Assembly: GCA_018894105.1 (NCBI GenBank)
Contig: CM032121.1
Span: forward strand, 35,744,230-35,808,229
From: Jacaranda mimosifolia
Lineage: Eukaryota; Streptophyta; Magnoliopsida; Lamiales; Bignoniaceae
Direction of reading: 5' to 3'
Length of the DNA stretch: 64,000 bases
Made by a program: the position numbers and the translations under genes. The notes beneath the pieces are model-generated. The model searched no databases. It saw only the letters and a list, made by a program, of their open reading frames with translations, and had not been told where the DNA came from. How positions within the stretch are numbered: position 1 is the stretch's first letter; each line of letters begins with the position of its first letter. Below are positions 22,991 through 35,247 of this stretch, one piece after another.

Positions 22991-24199
22991 TTCAGCTTTC
23001 GAGTGTGCAAATTTCTTGGCTAGTGCCTATTGGTGCTGGACTGCTGGGTTTATTCTTAATTTAGAAATAATAAATTAGTCAGTAAAATATAGTTCCACTG
23101 AAATTCCTAGAGATTGCTTTTGGGGTTATGGGATTGGAGTTTTGTCATTTGGAAGAACAAAAAATTATAGCAATGTTACTTTTAGTTCCAAGCAAACATA
23201 TTTTATATTTATAGTATAATTTGTTTTCTTTTGAAATAAAATAAGCATATTATTTTATTTTAAAAATAATTGCTATTTAATTTCTAAAATAAAATCAGAT
23301 ATACATTATAGTTTCCTAATTCACTTTGCCTTTTTTTTTTTGGGGGGGGGGGGGGGGGGGGACATTCTCCAAAACATTCAAAATAAAACCAAGCATTATG
23401 GATCACGGGCCAAGAAATTAGCGCCTTTCATATGCTAATATGGTTTTAAATAGAGTTGTCAATGGATTAGATTTTAATTCGAATTCAATTTGAATTTAAT
23501 TTGAATTTTAAGATTTTTATTCGATTAAATTATTCGATGGATCAGATCCGATTATAAATTTTCGTAATTTGAAATAAGTAAATCGAATAAGAATTAGGCA
23601 ATCTGATCCGTTAAAGATCTAAATTCGAATTTTAATAATTTTTTATTAAATTAATACTCTTATATATAATACTAATAAAAAATTTAAAATAAAATGTATA
23701 TGTTATATTGACCTAATATCTATATTAATGTCTATATTATGCTATTAATATTAAGTCGATCTTTAGCCTTAAAAATAAGAGTAATATTGATAAAATGTCA
23801 AATATAATAATATATAATAATTTATTTATGCATTAATATAATGTCAAATAAGAATTTAGTATTCAAATATTGAACTTTTGGATTAATATATAATAAAAAA
23901 TTATTAAAAATTCAAATATGACGCAAATTTACTTTATAAATACAATATTCTTTACAATCCAAAAGAAAAGAAAAAGAAAAAATATTAAATCTAGTACGAT
24001 TTTTTTTATCGAAATTTGGATATCCATCGGATTCGAATATGATACTAACTAACAATGATCCTATGAGATATCGGTTGGATTTATATCAATTCGGATTCAA
24101 ATTCAGATGTAGCTTATCCGATTTAAATCCAACCCGTCGACAACCATAGTTTTAAACATGTAGTTGGAGTCATGCTAAATGGAAAAGTTCAATTTAGTA
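22991..24199. other. Non-coding interval with poly-T/poly-G tract
   Basis: AT-rich sequence with pieces of the same family repeat seen at 14930-15130 (GGGATTGGAGT near 23140, TTTGTTTTCTTTT near 23220). An 11-base T run followed by a 20-base G run sits at 23331-23361. The segment 23450-24130 holds repeated (A)TTCGAATxxAATTxGA-like words. No gene is seen. Confidence 0.5.
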
Positions 24200-24206
24200 C
24201 TCACAA

Positions 24207-24300
24207 AAATTTTTAGACAATCCAAGATCTGAGATCTTGGCAACCCAATTTTCATCCAGCAAAATGTATGAGCTTTTCACATCTCTACGTCGCTATCAAT
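24207..24300 (-). pseudogene. Relic of a CrRLK1L-type kinase catalytic loop
   Basis: Read on the minus strand, about 31 codons give RDVKSSYILLDENWVAKISDLGLSK. This corresponds to the catalytic loop and DFG region of a FERONIA-like kinase (IHRDVKTxNILLDENWVAKVSDFGLS in the family). The histidine before RD is changed, and the DFG position reads DLG. It is isolated, without neighbouring kinase blocks in frame, so it is an old fragment. It is closer to the classical CrRLK1L wording (DENW, GLSK) than to the kinase 1 of genes A-C (DENF, GLAK). Confidence 0.7.
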
Positions 24301-24613
24301 GAAATGGAAAGTTAGATTGAATCGGCCTCAAAAAATATTAAAGTAAAAAAATGATACATATATTTCTTGAAGTGCAGTACATAGACTTATACTATTTAGC
24401 TATGTGATTTCTGTCACATATGAAGTTTTTTCATGTTTGATGAAATAAAAGCTCAAGCATACAAACTGAAATACACTAAAAGAAGCAGATGCCGGAGAAG
24501 AAAACTTTGAGATGGGATACTAACAACATAGTGACACCATGTGCAGATGGAAGGTTTGAAAGCAATGTGGCAAATTTTATGCAGAAAGTTGGAAAGATGG
24601 TACGCAGATTTTA

Positions 24614-24970
24614 CTATCTTTCCATCGTGTGATCAAATTCAAATGTTGCATCACTATCCAGTCCATCGGTATGAATATTGCTGAATGCTGAATGCTTTCG
24701 AGCTTCAGACCTTGGCTCTTGTGGCTCCACAAGTACCTTGTACACTCCCAACATTTGAACTCTTAGCTGTTGTGGCTGCACAAGTACCTTGTTTCCTTCC
24801 AACATTTTATTCACAGAATGCATCACTGGTCGGTGATTTGGTTGGTATTGGGTGCATAAAAGACCAACTTGAATGCATCTTAGAGCTTCTTCCACTGGAA
24901 AAGCACCCCCAAAAGACTGATCAACCAGATCTAATGCTCTCCCTTCATTCCAGAGCTCCCATGCCTGAAA
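24614..24970 (-). other. Gene B last exon with internal duplication
   Basis: After a TTTTCAG acceptor the frame opens with AWELWNEGRALDLVDQ, covers the end of kinase subdomain XI (CIQVGLLCTQ, NHRPVM) and stops after FEFDHTMER. A stretch of about 57 bp is repeated within it: NKVLVQPQQLR then YKVLVEPQEPR. The corresponding exon of gene C (41331-41023) has only one such unit. Confidence 0.75.
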
Positions 24971-27900
24971 AGGGCCGATTTTATTATATCTATATTATGT
25001 TTATGTAAATTCAGAACCAATGGTCGAAGGAAGTGGAGTAGTGATCAAATAACAAAGGTGAATTGTTATGTGGTACTATGTTTGCTCATAGTAATAAATA
25101 TATGGTCCTAATTCTGTAATTTCCAGAGGACGATGTTAGAGATATGACAGAGAGTTCCATATTAAATGACTCTTTCAATAAATTACCTGTGAATAAGTAA
25201 TTAAGTAGATAGACTACTAGTTCATACTCACATAGTTAAGAAAGAACTTGGACTCCTCATTAGGTGTATATGTTCTCCTGCCACTCAAGATCTCCAATTC
25301 CGAAGTTATAAACTTCTGATTTAACTAAAAGTTTCCCATCGATACAGTACCCCAAAGCCAAATGGCCACTGCACAGACAAATAACACAAATTATTCCTGA
25401 CCAAAAAAGAAATTAGAATAAAGAAAAATGGAGGGACAGAGTATAATAGGAATAATGGATCCTAATGTACTTACAATTTCCCATATTTGCTTGGTGATTG
25501 ATTCAAATTGATGTTTTGCCAAAATTCTAGCAAAGGCAAAGTCGAAAATTTTAGGATTCACTCAGAGTCCAGTAAGATGTGGGGTTTGAGATCTTTGTGA
25601 ACTACCCTCAGTCCTGAATCTTGATGAAGATAAAAAAGTCCTCGAGCAATCCCCATTATGATTTTGAACCGTACTGGCCACTGAAGGAGTTCTCACCGTG
25701 CTTCATACATGAATAGAAGTTGCTTGATTCAATTGTTCATCTGTAGAACTCTCTCATATGTTTAATGGACTATAAACTAAGGAAATGGAATTATGAAATT
25801 TATAAAATAAGGAAATTGGGATGCAAGGAAGTGAAGATTCTGAATGCACCAACCTGTAAAAATAAAGGTATCTAGACTTCTGTTTTCCATGAACTCATCA
25901 TATACAAGTAACATTTCCTCTATGAATGCAATAGCCAAGTAGTTTGATGATGTTTCGATGCTGAAGATTGGGAAGCAAATCAATCTCATTTTTGAACTCC
26001 TGGAGGCCAGAAGATGGTGACATCCTTTTAACAGCAACTACTTGTGCTGTGGGTAACACAGCCTACACAAATAATTTAGTTTACAGAAAGATGAAGAAAC
26101 TTCAATTACCATCCTATCTGGTGGAGGAAAAGAGCGTGGGTCAGCCTATTAAAAGTTAACCTTGTACACAGGACCAAATACACCTTCTCCAACTTTATTT
26201 GAAGAGAACTGGCTGGTGGCAGATGCTATTGTATTCCAATCAAACTTGGCCAATTTTATGTCAGCTTCACAGATTTCTTCACAATTTCCTGCAATTCTCA
26301 AAAATTGTAATTTCAGAAAATGACATTACTCAAAAAGTAGCACCACAAATGATTATAATACGTATGCCATGAAAACTTTGAAAACAACGATTGCATGTCT
26401 TTGATTATATTGGGGCTGTATAAAATTATACCTGATGATAACAACTCAGTTTTCTTGGATGGTTTAACTCTGTTTCAAAATTCGTCCCATGGCCAAAGTC
26501 GTGATGGCTCATGCATTGTGACTTTTCTCCCATCTTTTCTTCTGGATGGAAGCTCAGCATTAACCACTTTGCTGTTAGTTTCTTCTTTCAGAGGAGGTGT
26601 GAGACTCTGCACATCTGGAGAAGCCATTGTTGGCTTCCCTGTGTCAACTGTTCGGTCAGTGTCATCACTACAAGGATGGACATCATCAGAAACACTTGCT
26701 ATACCATTTAACACCAAAACTTGTTTGCTCTCCTATTGCTCAAGTGCAAGCTCAAGTTGTGCTGTTGTAGCACAACTTGAGATATTGTTGGCCTATTCTT
26801 TGGTTGATCAGACAAGCATCTTTCAGCAACCGCCACAAATGTCTTTAGACTATATGGTGAAACTTCCTCTCTCAGGCATGAAGCTACAATCTGATCAACT
26901 ACTCCCTTCCTAATGTTATCTTGAGTCCACTTGGTGAGAATCCACTCATCCTCTACAACCCATGAAGCCACTTCTGGTCTTCCACATAAGACTTCCAACA
27001 ACACCACCCCAAAGGCATATGTGTCACTTTTCCTTGTTAGTTTGTAGGTGCTTAAAAAAACATGTGTCCAAGTACCCAGATGTAGCCTTAACTTTTGTGC
27101 TAACATAGCTCTGTAGCTTGCTTTGGTTTTTAGGTTTTGCCAAGCCAAAATCTGAAACCTTAGCTACAAAATTTTCATCTAGCAGGATGTTTGGAGTCTT
27201 CACATCACAATGTATGACACCATGACCCGTGTGAAGATAGTCTAGTCTACGACTAGCTCCAATGCAAATATTAAGACGTTGCTTCCATGTGAGAGAAAGA
27301 CAGTTATTGCCATTCCTTGCAAGTTTGTAGAGTTGGTCAACCGGTGTTCCGCAGGCCATATACATAATCAAGAATAATTTCTCCATGCTCATTACAATAA
27401 CCAATTAGAGAAACTAGATTAATATGTCGAAGCTCAGAAAGTGTTTTAAAAACTCTTGCGAACCTTGCTTAGAGTATGATTTTAACCTCTTTACTGCAAC
27501 AACCGTTTGCCTTTTATCAATCAGACCTTTATAGACTTTACCAAATCCACCATTTCCAATTAAAAGTGCATCACTGAAATTTCTAGTGTTGGATATCAGC
27601 TAGCGAAAAACGACGATAGAGTCGTTCAGCCCTGGCTGATGGCTTATTTTCCTCTTTAGTACTGCTAGCTTCCGAAATTGCCTGCAACTTATGAACAAAG
27701 ATACATAGCAGAGCAATTATAGTTATAGCAACAGTTTCAACTGCATTTCTGTGACTAAGAACTGAGAGTAATGTTTAGATGGTCCCGGATGGTGAATCCT
27801 GAGTTGGAGGCAAGGGATTTGGACTGGCAAGACTATTGTCAAGGTTTCTCAACTTAAATATTTCAAATCCTGCAAGAATTCCATGTTCGTCAATGAGTTC

Positions 27901-28911
27901 TTCATACAACTATAGGGAAATAAAGAGATCACGTTTGCCCTCTTTCTTTGGCCTAGTAATCATCACCATGTAGTCCCCATACCGGGAAATGTTATTGTCA
28001 TTGCTTTCCTTCATAATATCAATGTTAGTCTGTGCCATCATTTCATTGATGAGGACTTTAAACATCACAACACCAGACCCTGCAATCTTGACTCCTAACT
28101 CTAAGAAATGAAACTTGATCAAGTATCTGAATCCCACATCCATCGGTATTTTCCTGTGCTATCTTTTAACTTGTTTGGTTTTTGTGTTGCCCACTTGGGA
28201 AACATGTCGTAATCTCCAACAGATGGAACTGAATTCTATTTAATATTTACTCAGTGGACTATTTTAAGTGCAGTGTTGTAGCCAACATAGACTGGAGACT
28301 TCTAACCAACCACTTGGACGCCAATATTTCCATCATGAAAGACTGGCAAGTACTGAGATAATCTCAATGCCATTTATGAAAGCATATGTATCTAATGATG
28401 GAATACTTTCAGGAGAAAAAGTTATGATGAGTTTTTTATTTTCTGGTACATTCAAATAGAATTCCTTGGCAAAATAATTAGCACCGAGAACATCAGCAGT
28501 AAGTGAAAGCAAGGTAAAAGAACTGGCTTCAACAATGAATAAGTCCCTGAACCCTTTAAAACCTTTGTATGGAGTGGGATTAAAGTGAAGGCGGATAATT
28601 TTCTGACCTGGGTTCACTTGAAACTCATAGGAGAATTAGGAATGAGAAACTCTTGCCATTTTGTGGGGAATTGGATCAGCAGAAGAGATCAACTTATGGA
28701 TGACATGACAATTGAGGTTGTTGATAAGCCCTTTATTTATAGCAAGGAAGATAATTTTGGTTGTACATCTCCAACCCATTTCCAGCCATTCAGTGCTGCA
28801 GAAGTGCCACTTGAGCCACAATTAATTGAAACATTGCCTGTGAAATGGGTTGGATTATTGCCAGAGGTGGCAGAGAAATAGCAAAGCAATTGAAACTTGC
28901 TACAAATTCAT
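24614..28911 (-). pseudogene. Gene B: tandem paralogue of gene A, malectin RLK with S-domain/DUF26-type second kinase, pseudogene
   Basis: Exon 1 (28911-26432) aligns with gene A through ectodomain, membrane span, kinase 1 and basic tail. The fourth codon is TAG (28902-28900). A frameshift lies near 27055 within the activation segment; about 10 bp are lost near 27445; further frame changes occur near 28150-28250, 27590 and 26760. The donor G|GTATAA at 26432 and the acceptor before 26288 (phase 1, as in gene A) lead to exon 2 (26288-26161) with LAKFDWNTIASATSQFSS and GPVYK. Later exons follow near 26060-25855 (AVKRMSP, frameshifted), 25690-25540 and the last, 24970-24614, with LVDQSFGGAFPVEEALRCIQVG. 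The second kinase is thus of the multi-exon S-domain/CRK kind, unlike gene A. Not able to encode the full protein as read. Confidence 0.85.
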
Positions 28912-29452
28912 TGCTCCTGGTTTGTGTTTGTGTTTGTGTTGTAAACCAGAGGAATGATGAGAATATTGGAAAAGAATAATCAATGATCCATTTTGACTTT
29001 CATAATCCATGGATAACTTCCAAGTAATTGCGATTGAATTAAAAAACTTTGAGGAGCCTTTTTTCCATGTTTAATAAATGAATTAGTTGGTTGATCTATT
29101 CTATACTCTTGCTTGACCCATTAATTTATTGGCTATTTGGCTATGCAATTTCCTGTCCTTCTAAAAGGTTTTATACTCATTGGTCAAGAGACACTGACTT
29201 TCCTTGGAATTTCCAAGAAAATGTGTGGAGAGGCAATAATGCACAATAAATATAAACTTCATATTTAAAGAAAACTTCAATTCCATAGGACCCATTTGCA
29301 TTATTAGCTAATATATATATACAAATTATGCATCCTTTTTTGTGCCATTTTACCAAATGGCTTGTCATAATTCTAATGTTACAGACTTGAAAGATTGAAC
29401 AGACTTTTTTATCTTTTGCTCTAAATTTTTAAATATATTTCGGCTTATACTC
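28912..29452 (-). promoter_or_regulatory. Upstream region of gene B with conserved promoter block
   Basis: CCAATGAGTATAAAACC (minus strand, 29183-29167) and TTTCTTGGAAATTCC (29216-29202) are shared with gene A at nearly the same spacing from the start. About 240 bp further upstream the copia 2 element (29453) separates this promoter from its original upstream flank, so any distal control region has been displaced by about 6.3 kb. Confidence 0.5.
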
Positions 29453-30026
29453 TGTTGATTTTACCTTGAAATTTGGGCTGAATTAACAAGAACTGGAAGA
29501 AGAACAAAGCGAAATGGAGCAAAGTGGTCAAAATGAGCTCAAGAACACACTCTCGTGCGTGTTGGCAGGACACCATGCGCCAAGGTATGGACATGGCGGG
29601 GCGCAAGTTATTTGCGCCTCAGCTCAAAGTTTCTGCCACAATTGATGTTAAGTGCATTGGGGTGCAAGTTTTGTGCGCCCTAGTGCGCGGCGCAGGCCCA
29701 CGGGCCTTGGGCTTCAGTTTTTTGGGTATAAATATCAGTTTTTTTCTTCCGGGAAAAGTATTACCATCATAACACAAGGGCTTCTTTATTGCTTTTGAGT
29801 AATTCTCTCAAGACGGAGTTTAAAATGAGGGTGTTAGGTTTTTTCATGAGATTTGTGGGATTCAAGTTTGTACTTACACTTTGATTTGAGATCAATAAAA
29901 TTCTTTTTCTTTGTTGGGTGGATTAGGCACATTGTCAAACTGTGTTAAATCTTGTTGTCATATCTCCATCTAATTACTTTACTATTATTTCATTGTTTTC
30001 GCAATAGATCCTCCTGGGTTCCAACA
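29453..30026 (+). repeat. Copia 2 5' LTR
   Basis: Begins TGTTGATTTTACCTTG and ends CTGGGTTCCAACA. A TATA-like GGGTATAAATATCAG lies near 29726-29740, the probable core promoter in U3. It matches the 3' LTR at 35248-35800 and, in reverse orientation, the copia 1 LTRs. Confidence 0.9.
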
Positions 30027-30028
30027 AA

Positions 30029-30045
30029 TTGGTATCGGAACAGGT
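30029..30045 (+). other. Copia 2 primer-binding site (degenerate)
   Basis: TTGGTATCGGAACAGG follows the 5' LTR; the family site TGGTATCAGAGC is still visible as TGGTATCGGAAC. Same position as the intact site in copia 1. Confidence 0.75.
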
Positions 30046-30054
30046 TGAATCAGA

Positions 30055-30890
30055 TGTCAGGAATGACGTACGAGGTAGAAAAATTCAATAGGAAGAGTGA
30101 CTTTGGGCTGTGGAAGATAAAGGTTCACGCCCTCCTATGTCAATAAGGTTTATAGAGAGCGTTAAAGGACAAAGATTCCTTGCCGGAAACGCTGAAGGAT
30201 GAGGAGAAGGACAAGTTCATGGAGAAGGCTTATGGTACTATGGTGTTATCATTAGCAAATAACGTACTGAGAGAGGTCGCCATGAAAAGTATGCCATTGG
30301 ATTTATGGAAAAAGCTGAAAAGTCTATATATGACGAAATCCCTGACGAATCGGCTGTATTTGAAACAACGATTATACACATTGAAAATGAAGGAAGGTAC
30401 ATCTATTACTCAGCATATTGATTTTTTCAATAAGGTGATTCTGGATCTTGCTAGTATAGATGTCAAAATTGATGATGAGGATCAAGCTTTAATTCTTTTG
30501 TGTTCTTTGCCAAAATCTTTTGAGCACTTGGTTACTACTTTACTGTACGAGAGAGATACGATTTCAATAGATAATGTGAAGGCCTCATTGAATTCCAACG
30601 AGTTGAGAAAACATGTCCTATGCAGCAATGATGGTGAAAGTGAGAAAGGATTGGTGGCAAAAGGGAGACCGAGAGAAAGGGGAAGGAGTAGAGACCAATT
30701 GAAATCCCGAACCAAGCCTAGAAACGGTAACAAGTGTTTTAGGTGCGGTGGAAAAGGGCATTAAAAATGGAATTGACCGAAACGAGAAAAGGCGAAGGAT
30801 GCAAGTGAAACTTCTGATTAGAAATGAGATGATATCGGAGGAATTGTTGAGGATGAGTCTGATGGTGGGCTTGTTCTCAAGGTTATTGAA
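30055..30890 (+). pseudogene. Copia 2 gag region
   Basis: Starts MSGMTYEVEKFNRKSDFGLW at 30055. Two early stops (30147 and 30153) separate it from a 194-residue open stretch (30180-30764) with YLKQRLYTLKMKEG and the LDLASIDVKIDDEDQALIL block. The zinc knuckle CFRCGGKGH is followed at once by a stop, and the last cysteine is lost. It is clearly the same gag as in copia 1 and better kept in its middle. Confidence 0.85.
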
Positions 30891-30899
30891 ACTTTACTA

Positions 30900-32100
30900 A
30901 GCTCTGAATGGATTTTGGATAGTAGCTATTCCTACCCCATGTGCCCAAGAGAATATTGGTTTACCACATACCATAAATACGATGGTGGTAAAGTACTTAT
31001 GGGAAATGATGCTTCTTGCAGGGTTGTAGGAATTGGCTCAGTTTGTATCAAAATGCATGATAGCATAGTAAGAACCTTAACAGATGTGCGTCATGTTCCA
31101 GATTTGAAGAAAAATCTGATATCATTGGATACTCTGGACAAGAATGGTTGTGAGTATAGAGCTCGAGATAGAGTTCTGCGGGTTTCCAAAGGCACATTGC
31201 TTATCATGAATGGAGATAAGTAGAACGGCCTTTACGTATTACAAGGAAACACAGTTTCTAGTACTGCAGCGATTTCTTCATCAATCAATGATACTACGAA
31301 ACTGTAGCATATGTGGCTTGGGCATATGAGTGAGAAGCGGATGTCAGAACTGAGCAAACAATGTTTGCTTTGCAGAGAGAAGATTAGAGAGTTGGATTTC
31401 TGTGAGCAGTATGTGTTGGGCAAACAACACAGGGTGAAATTTGGTACTGCAGTTCACAGGACCAAAGGCACCTTGAATTACATTCACTTAGATCTTTGAG
31501 GGCCTTCTCAGGTTCCATCAATTGGTGGTGCAAGGTACATGCTGACATTCATAGATGATTTCTCACGAAGAGTATGGGTATACATGCTAAAGCATAAGGA
31601 CAAGGTGTATGTCAACTTCAAGCAATGGAAGACCTCAATTGAGAAGCAGATAGGAAATGAGATCATGCACTTGAGGACTGACAACGGATTGGAGTTCTGT
31701 AACAAGGAATTTCAAGAATTCTGCAACAAGGAAGGAATTGTGAAGCATTGCACAGTTGTACATACACCACATCAGAATGGAGTTGCAGAACGGATGAACG
31801 GGACTATCTTGGAAAGAGCTAGATGCATGCTCTTTAACGCCATATTGTCCAAGGATTTTTGGGCAGAAGCGATTAACATTGCGTGTTATTTAGTGAATAG
31901 GTCACCATTAATTACTTTGGACGGCAAGACACCATGGAAGTTTGGTCCAGGTCTCATGCTGATTACTCAAATCTAAGAGTATTTGGGTGTCTAGTTTATG
32001 CTCATGTCTGAGATGAAAAGCTTGGGCCAAGGGTTAGGAAGTGCATATTTCTAGGCTATGCAGATAGAGTCAAAGGTTATTGTTTGTGGTGTAATTATGA
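30900..32100 (+). pseudogene. Copia 2 protease and integrase region
   Basis: The protease reads WILDSSYSYPMCP at 30911, so the catalytic Asp-Ser-Gly has become Asp-Ser-Ser and the conserved His is Pro. Pre-integrase (MWLGHMSEKRM, 31311) and the integrase core follow, with acidic residues in IHLDL near 31487, LRTDNGLEF at 31672 and QNGVAERMNG at 31775. Stops occur at 31221, 31306, 31498 and 31974. Downstream, the phrase VWSRSHADYSNLRVFG-like is frame-shifted. Confidence 0.85.
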
Positions 32101-33280
32101 CAAGGGCTCCAAGATGATTATCAGCAGGGATATGACATTCGATGAGTTTGCAATGATGAAAAAGGTGGAGCAGTATGAAAGCGGTCAACAGGGCATTAAG
32201 GAAAAGGTGAAGATTCATATTGATCTTTCACAAGTTTCAAAGGGGAAGTAGAAGATGGTAGATGAAGCTGGTGAGAACACATTATCACCTAATCAACAGC
32301 AAGGAAAATGAATCACTACCAAATTATCGCTTGGCTCGCAATAGGGAGAAGAGGAAGATCAAACCACCACAGCGATATGCTTACTCAAATCTGGTAGCTT
32401 ATGCTTTGAGTTCAACCGAGGAGTTTGTAGGAGATGATCTAGTCTCATACAAAGAAGCAATTTTCAGTCCAGATTTTGATAAATGGGTTGCAGTTATGAG
32501 TGAAGAGATGGAGTCTCTACACAATAATAGCACATGAGAGCTGGTTGAGTACCCAAATGGCAGAAGATTGTAGGTTGCAAATGGATCTACAAAAAGAAGA
32601 AAGGGATTCCCGGTACTGAAGATGTTAGATATAAGGCACAATTAGTTGCTAAGGGTTTTACTCAGAGAGAGAGAGAGTTGACTTTCATGAAGTGTTCTCC
32701 TCAGTTGTAAAGCATACTGTCATTCATGTTTTACTTGCCATGGTTGCTCTGCTTGATATGGAGCTGGAGCAAATAGATGTGAAAACAACCTTTTTGCATG
32801 GTGAGCTGGAGAAATAAATTTACATGAGTCAACCAGAAGGATTCGTTGTTCCCGGGAAATAAAATCAAGCATGTCTTTTGAAGAGGTCATTATATGGCCT
32901 GAAGCAGTCTCCCAGGCAGTAGTATAAAAGGTTTGATGCTTTTATTACCAAGATAGGATATACCAGAAGCAAGTTTGATTGTTGTGTATATTACAAAATT
33001 TGTAGTGGTAGCCTTCTCGTATATTTGTTGTTGTACGTTGATCATATGTTGATTACCTCTAGAAACATATTTGAGATCAATCAATTAAAAGCTTAGTTAA
33101 GTGAAGAATTTGAGATGAAGGATTTGGGCGGTGCAAAGAAGATATTGGGCATGGAAATCATCCGGGACAGACACGCAAGATTGTTGTACTTGTTTCAACA
33201 ACATTACATTAAGAAAGTACCTGAGTGATTTGGGATGGATAAGTCCAAACCAGTTAATACGCCAATTGTAGCTCATTTCA

Positions 33281-34441
33281 GGGGGCTAATAGCAATTTAC
33301 CCCCCTGTGTTTTAAAAAATAGACAATTAAGCCCTCTATGAAAAATAAATGTTCAATATATCTCCATATGTTTTAAAAAATTACGCACATCGCCTCCTCC
33401 TTCTCATTTGCTATCCATTTAACATAATTTTAATATGAAAAGATTAATTTACCCTTAATCATTTAATATATTTTCAATTCAATTTAAATAACCTTTTATT
33501 ATCATTTTTTTCCTTTCATTCTTTTCTTTTCTTTTTATTTATCATTTCTCTTTTCTTTCATTATTTTATATATTCTCATTTTATATATATAAATTTATTT
33601 ATAAAATTAAATTCACTTTTATTTTTATTTTATCAATTATATTCATATCCTTTATACAAATTTTTTTATTTTCAAATTTTAAAACTATTTTTAACTTTTT
33701 TATTTTCATCCTTCTAATTTATTCTTTTTTTATTTATATATATATATATTATACAATAAATATAAAATATATAATATAATAAACATAAATATATATAAAT
33801 ACGTAAATATATTTATGTATATATTTATAAATAAATATTTTATATTATATTTTATACCCCACCCCAGCCCATCCTATCTTTACCTGCTAGCGGCCATGGA
33901 GGCTGCCTTTGCGAGCGGCACCAATGGCTGCTGCTCGCACGGCCCGAGCGGCCATGGAGGCCTCCCCTGCGACTAGCGCCCATGGAGGCCTCCATGGCCG
34001 CTGTAAATGCGGCGCCTATGGTCGAGCGGCCATGGAGGCCGCCTCTGTGGGCCGTGGCTGCCGGTGGGGCATAGTACACATATATATACTTGTATATAAT
34101 ATATACATATATATACACATATCTAATATAAATATACACATTATATAAGAATATATTATATTGTATATAATATTATATATATATTTAAAAAATAATATGA
34201 TTTGATCTAGATCGTTGAATTTTTAAAGAAGATCCAACGGTTGATGAATAAGGGCATAATTATCTTTTATATAGAAAAATTTAAGCCTAGATGCATGCAC
34301 AGGCGGGTGTCCTACACCCACGCTCTCAAGGGGGTTCGTTGCATGATTTTTTAAAATATGAGGGTGTTCTTTGTCTATTTTTTTTTCACAAGGAGGTAAT
34401 CTGCCCATTTATTTTAACAGAGGGGTCCATTGCAATTTTCC
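33281..34441. mobile_element. Non-autonomous Mutator-like element with GC-rich core
   Basis: It is flanked by a perfect 9-bp duplication CTCATTTCA (33272-33280 and 34442-34450), the size made by Mutator-like transposases, and interrupts copia 2 exactly where copia 1 reads through. Terminal inverted repeats: left GGCTAATAGCAATTTACCCC, right (reverse complement) GGAAAATTGCAATGGACCCC. The interior is AT-rich except for about 33845-34075. No transposase is encoded. The TIR resembles the start of the autonomous-type MULE at 56229, which also has AATAG, TTTAC and CCCCTGTGTT. Confidence 0.85.
33880..34075. repeat. GC-rich island with repeated GCGGCCATGGAGGC units
   Basis: Inside the MULE-like element, CGGCCATGGAGGC-like words occur at about 33892, 33949, 33978 and 34027, with the inverted form GCCTCCATGGCCGC at about 33986-33999. 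It is framed by TA-rich tracts. Open frames on both strands translate to Ala/Gly/Arg-rich peptides, with no family I recognise. It could be a gene fragment captured by the element (Pack-MULE) or an element-own repeat. Confidence 0.6.
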
Positions 34442-35247
34442 CTCATTTCAGGCTTTCATTAGATGTATCACTGAGTATTGAGGAGGAGGTGGAGCACATG
34501 TCAAATGCATCATATGCTAGTGTAATGGGTAGCTTAACGTACGCCATGGTGTGCACTAGGCCAGACATTTCACATGCAGTTAATGTTATGAGCAAGTATA
34601 TTCACAAGCCAAGAAAGACTCATTGGCAGGTTGTGAAATGGATCATGAGATATCTGAGAGGCTCTACAAACAGATGTTTGAGGTATAGTTAATCGAATTC
34701 TACTACAAGAATTACTAGCAATGTGGATGTGGATTATGCAGGAGATTTAGACAACAGAAGGTCCAGACGAGCTATGTGTTTTGTGTATCAAGTTGTACGG
34801 TTAGTTGGAAGGCGACTTTGCAGTCATTAGTTGCATTGTCCACAACAGAAGTTGAGTACATGGCTTTGGCTGAAGGCGTCAAGGAAGGCATTTGGCTAAA
34901 GGGGTAAATTGATGATATGGGTATGACTTCTGAGATCACTAAGGTATTTTGTGACAGTCAGAGTGCTATACACTTATCAAAGATCAAAGAATCAAGCATT
35001 TCATGAGAGAACAAAGCACATAGATGTGAGATATCACTTTGTTCGAGATATGGTGTCTCAAGGAGTCGTGTTGGTTGACAAGGTTGGGACTAAAGATGAT
35101 TTGGTAGACATGTTGACTAAGGCTGTTCTAGGAGTCAAATTCAAGCATTGCTTGGATTTGGTTAATGTTTGCAGACTCAGATAATAGGCCCTCTTGGGGG
35201 CAAGGACAAAGAAGAATGATGGTGAATTTCAAGTCAGGGTGGAGAAT

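Larger units (their letters stand above)
32262..35184 (+). pseudogene. Copia 2 reverse transcriptase and RNase H, split by insertion
   Basis: The N-terminal part is at 32262-32537 (SYKEAIFSPDFDKWVAVMSEEM). The fingers/palm (EQIDVKTTFLHGELE) and LLLYVDHML with the last catalytic Asp changed to His lie at 32760-33050. The frame then continues to PIVAHFR at 33280, where the MULE-like element begins. After it, RNase H resumes at 34442-34692 (HMSNASYASVMGSL, CTRPDISHAV) and finishes with HERTKHIDVRYHFV and MLTKAVLGV up to 35184. Many further stops and shifts are present. Confidence 0.88.

Noticed and set aside
33852..34148. Ala/Arg/Gly-rich frames in the GC-rich core of the MULE-like element
   Set aside because: The frames follow from the GCGGCCATGGAGGC repeat on both strands and end in TA microsatellites; no protein family is recognised.
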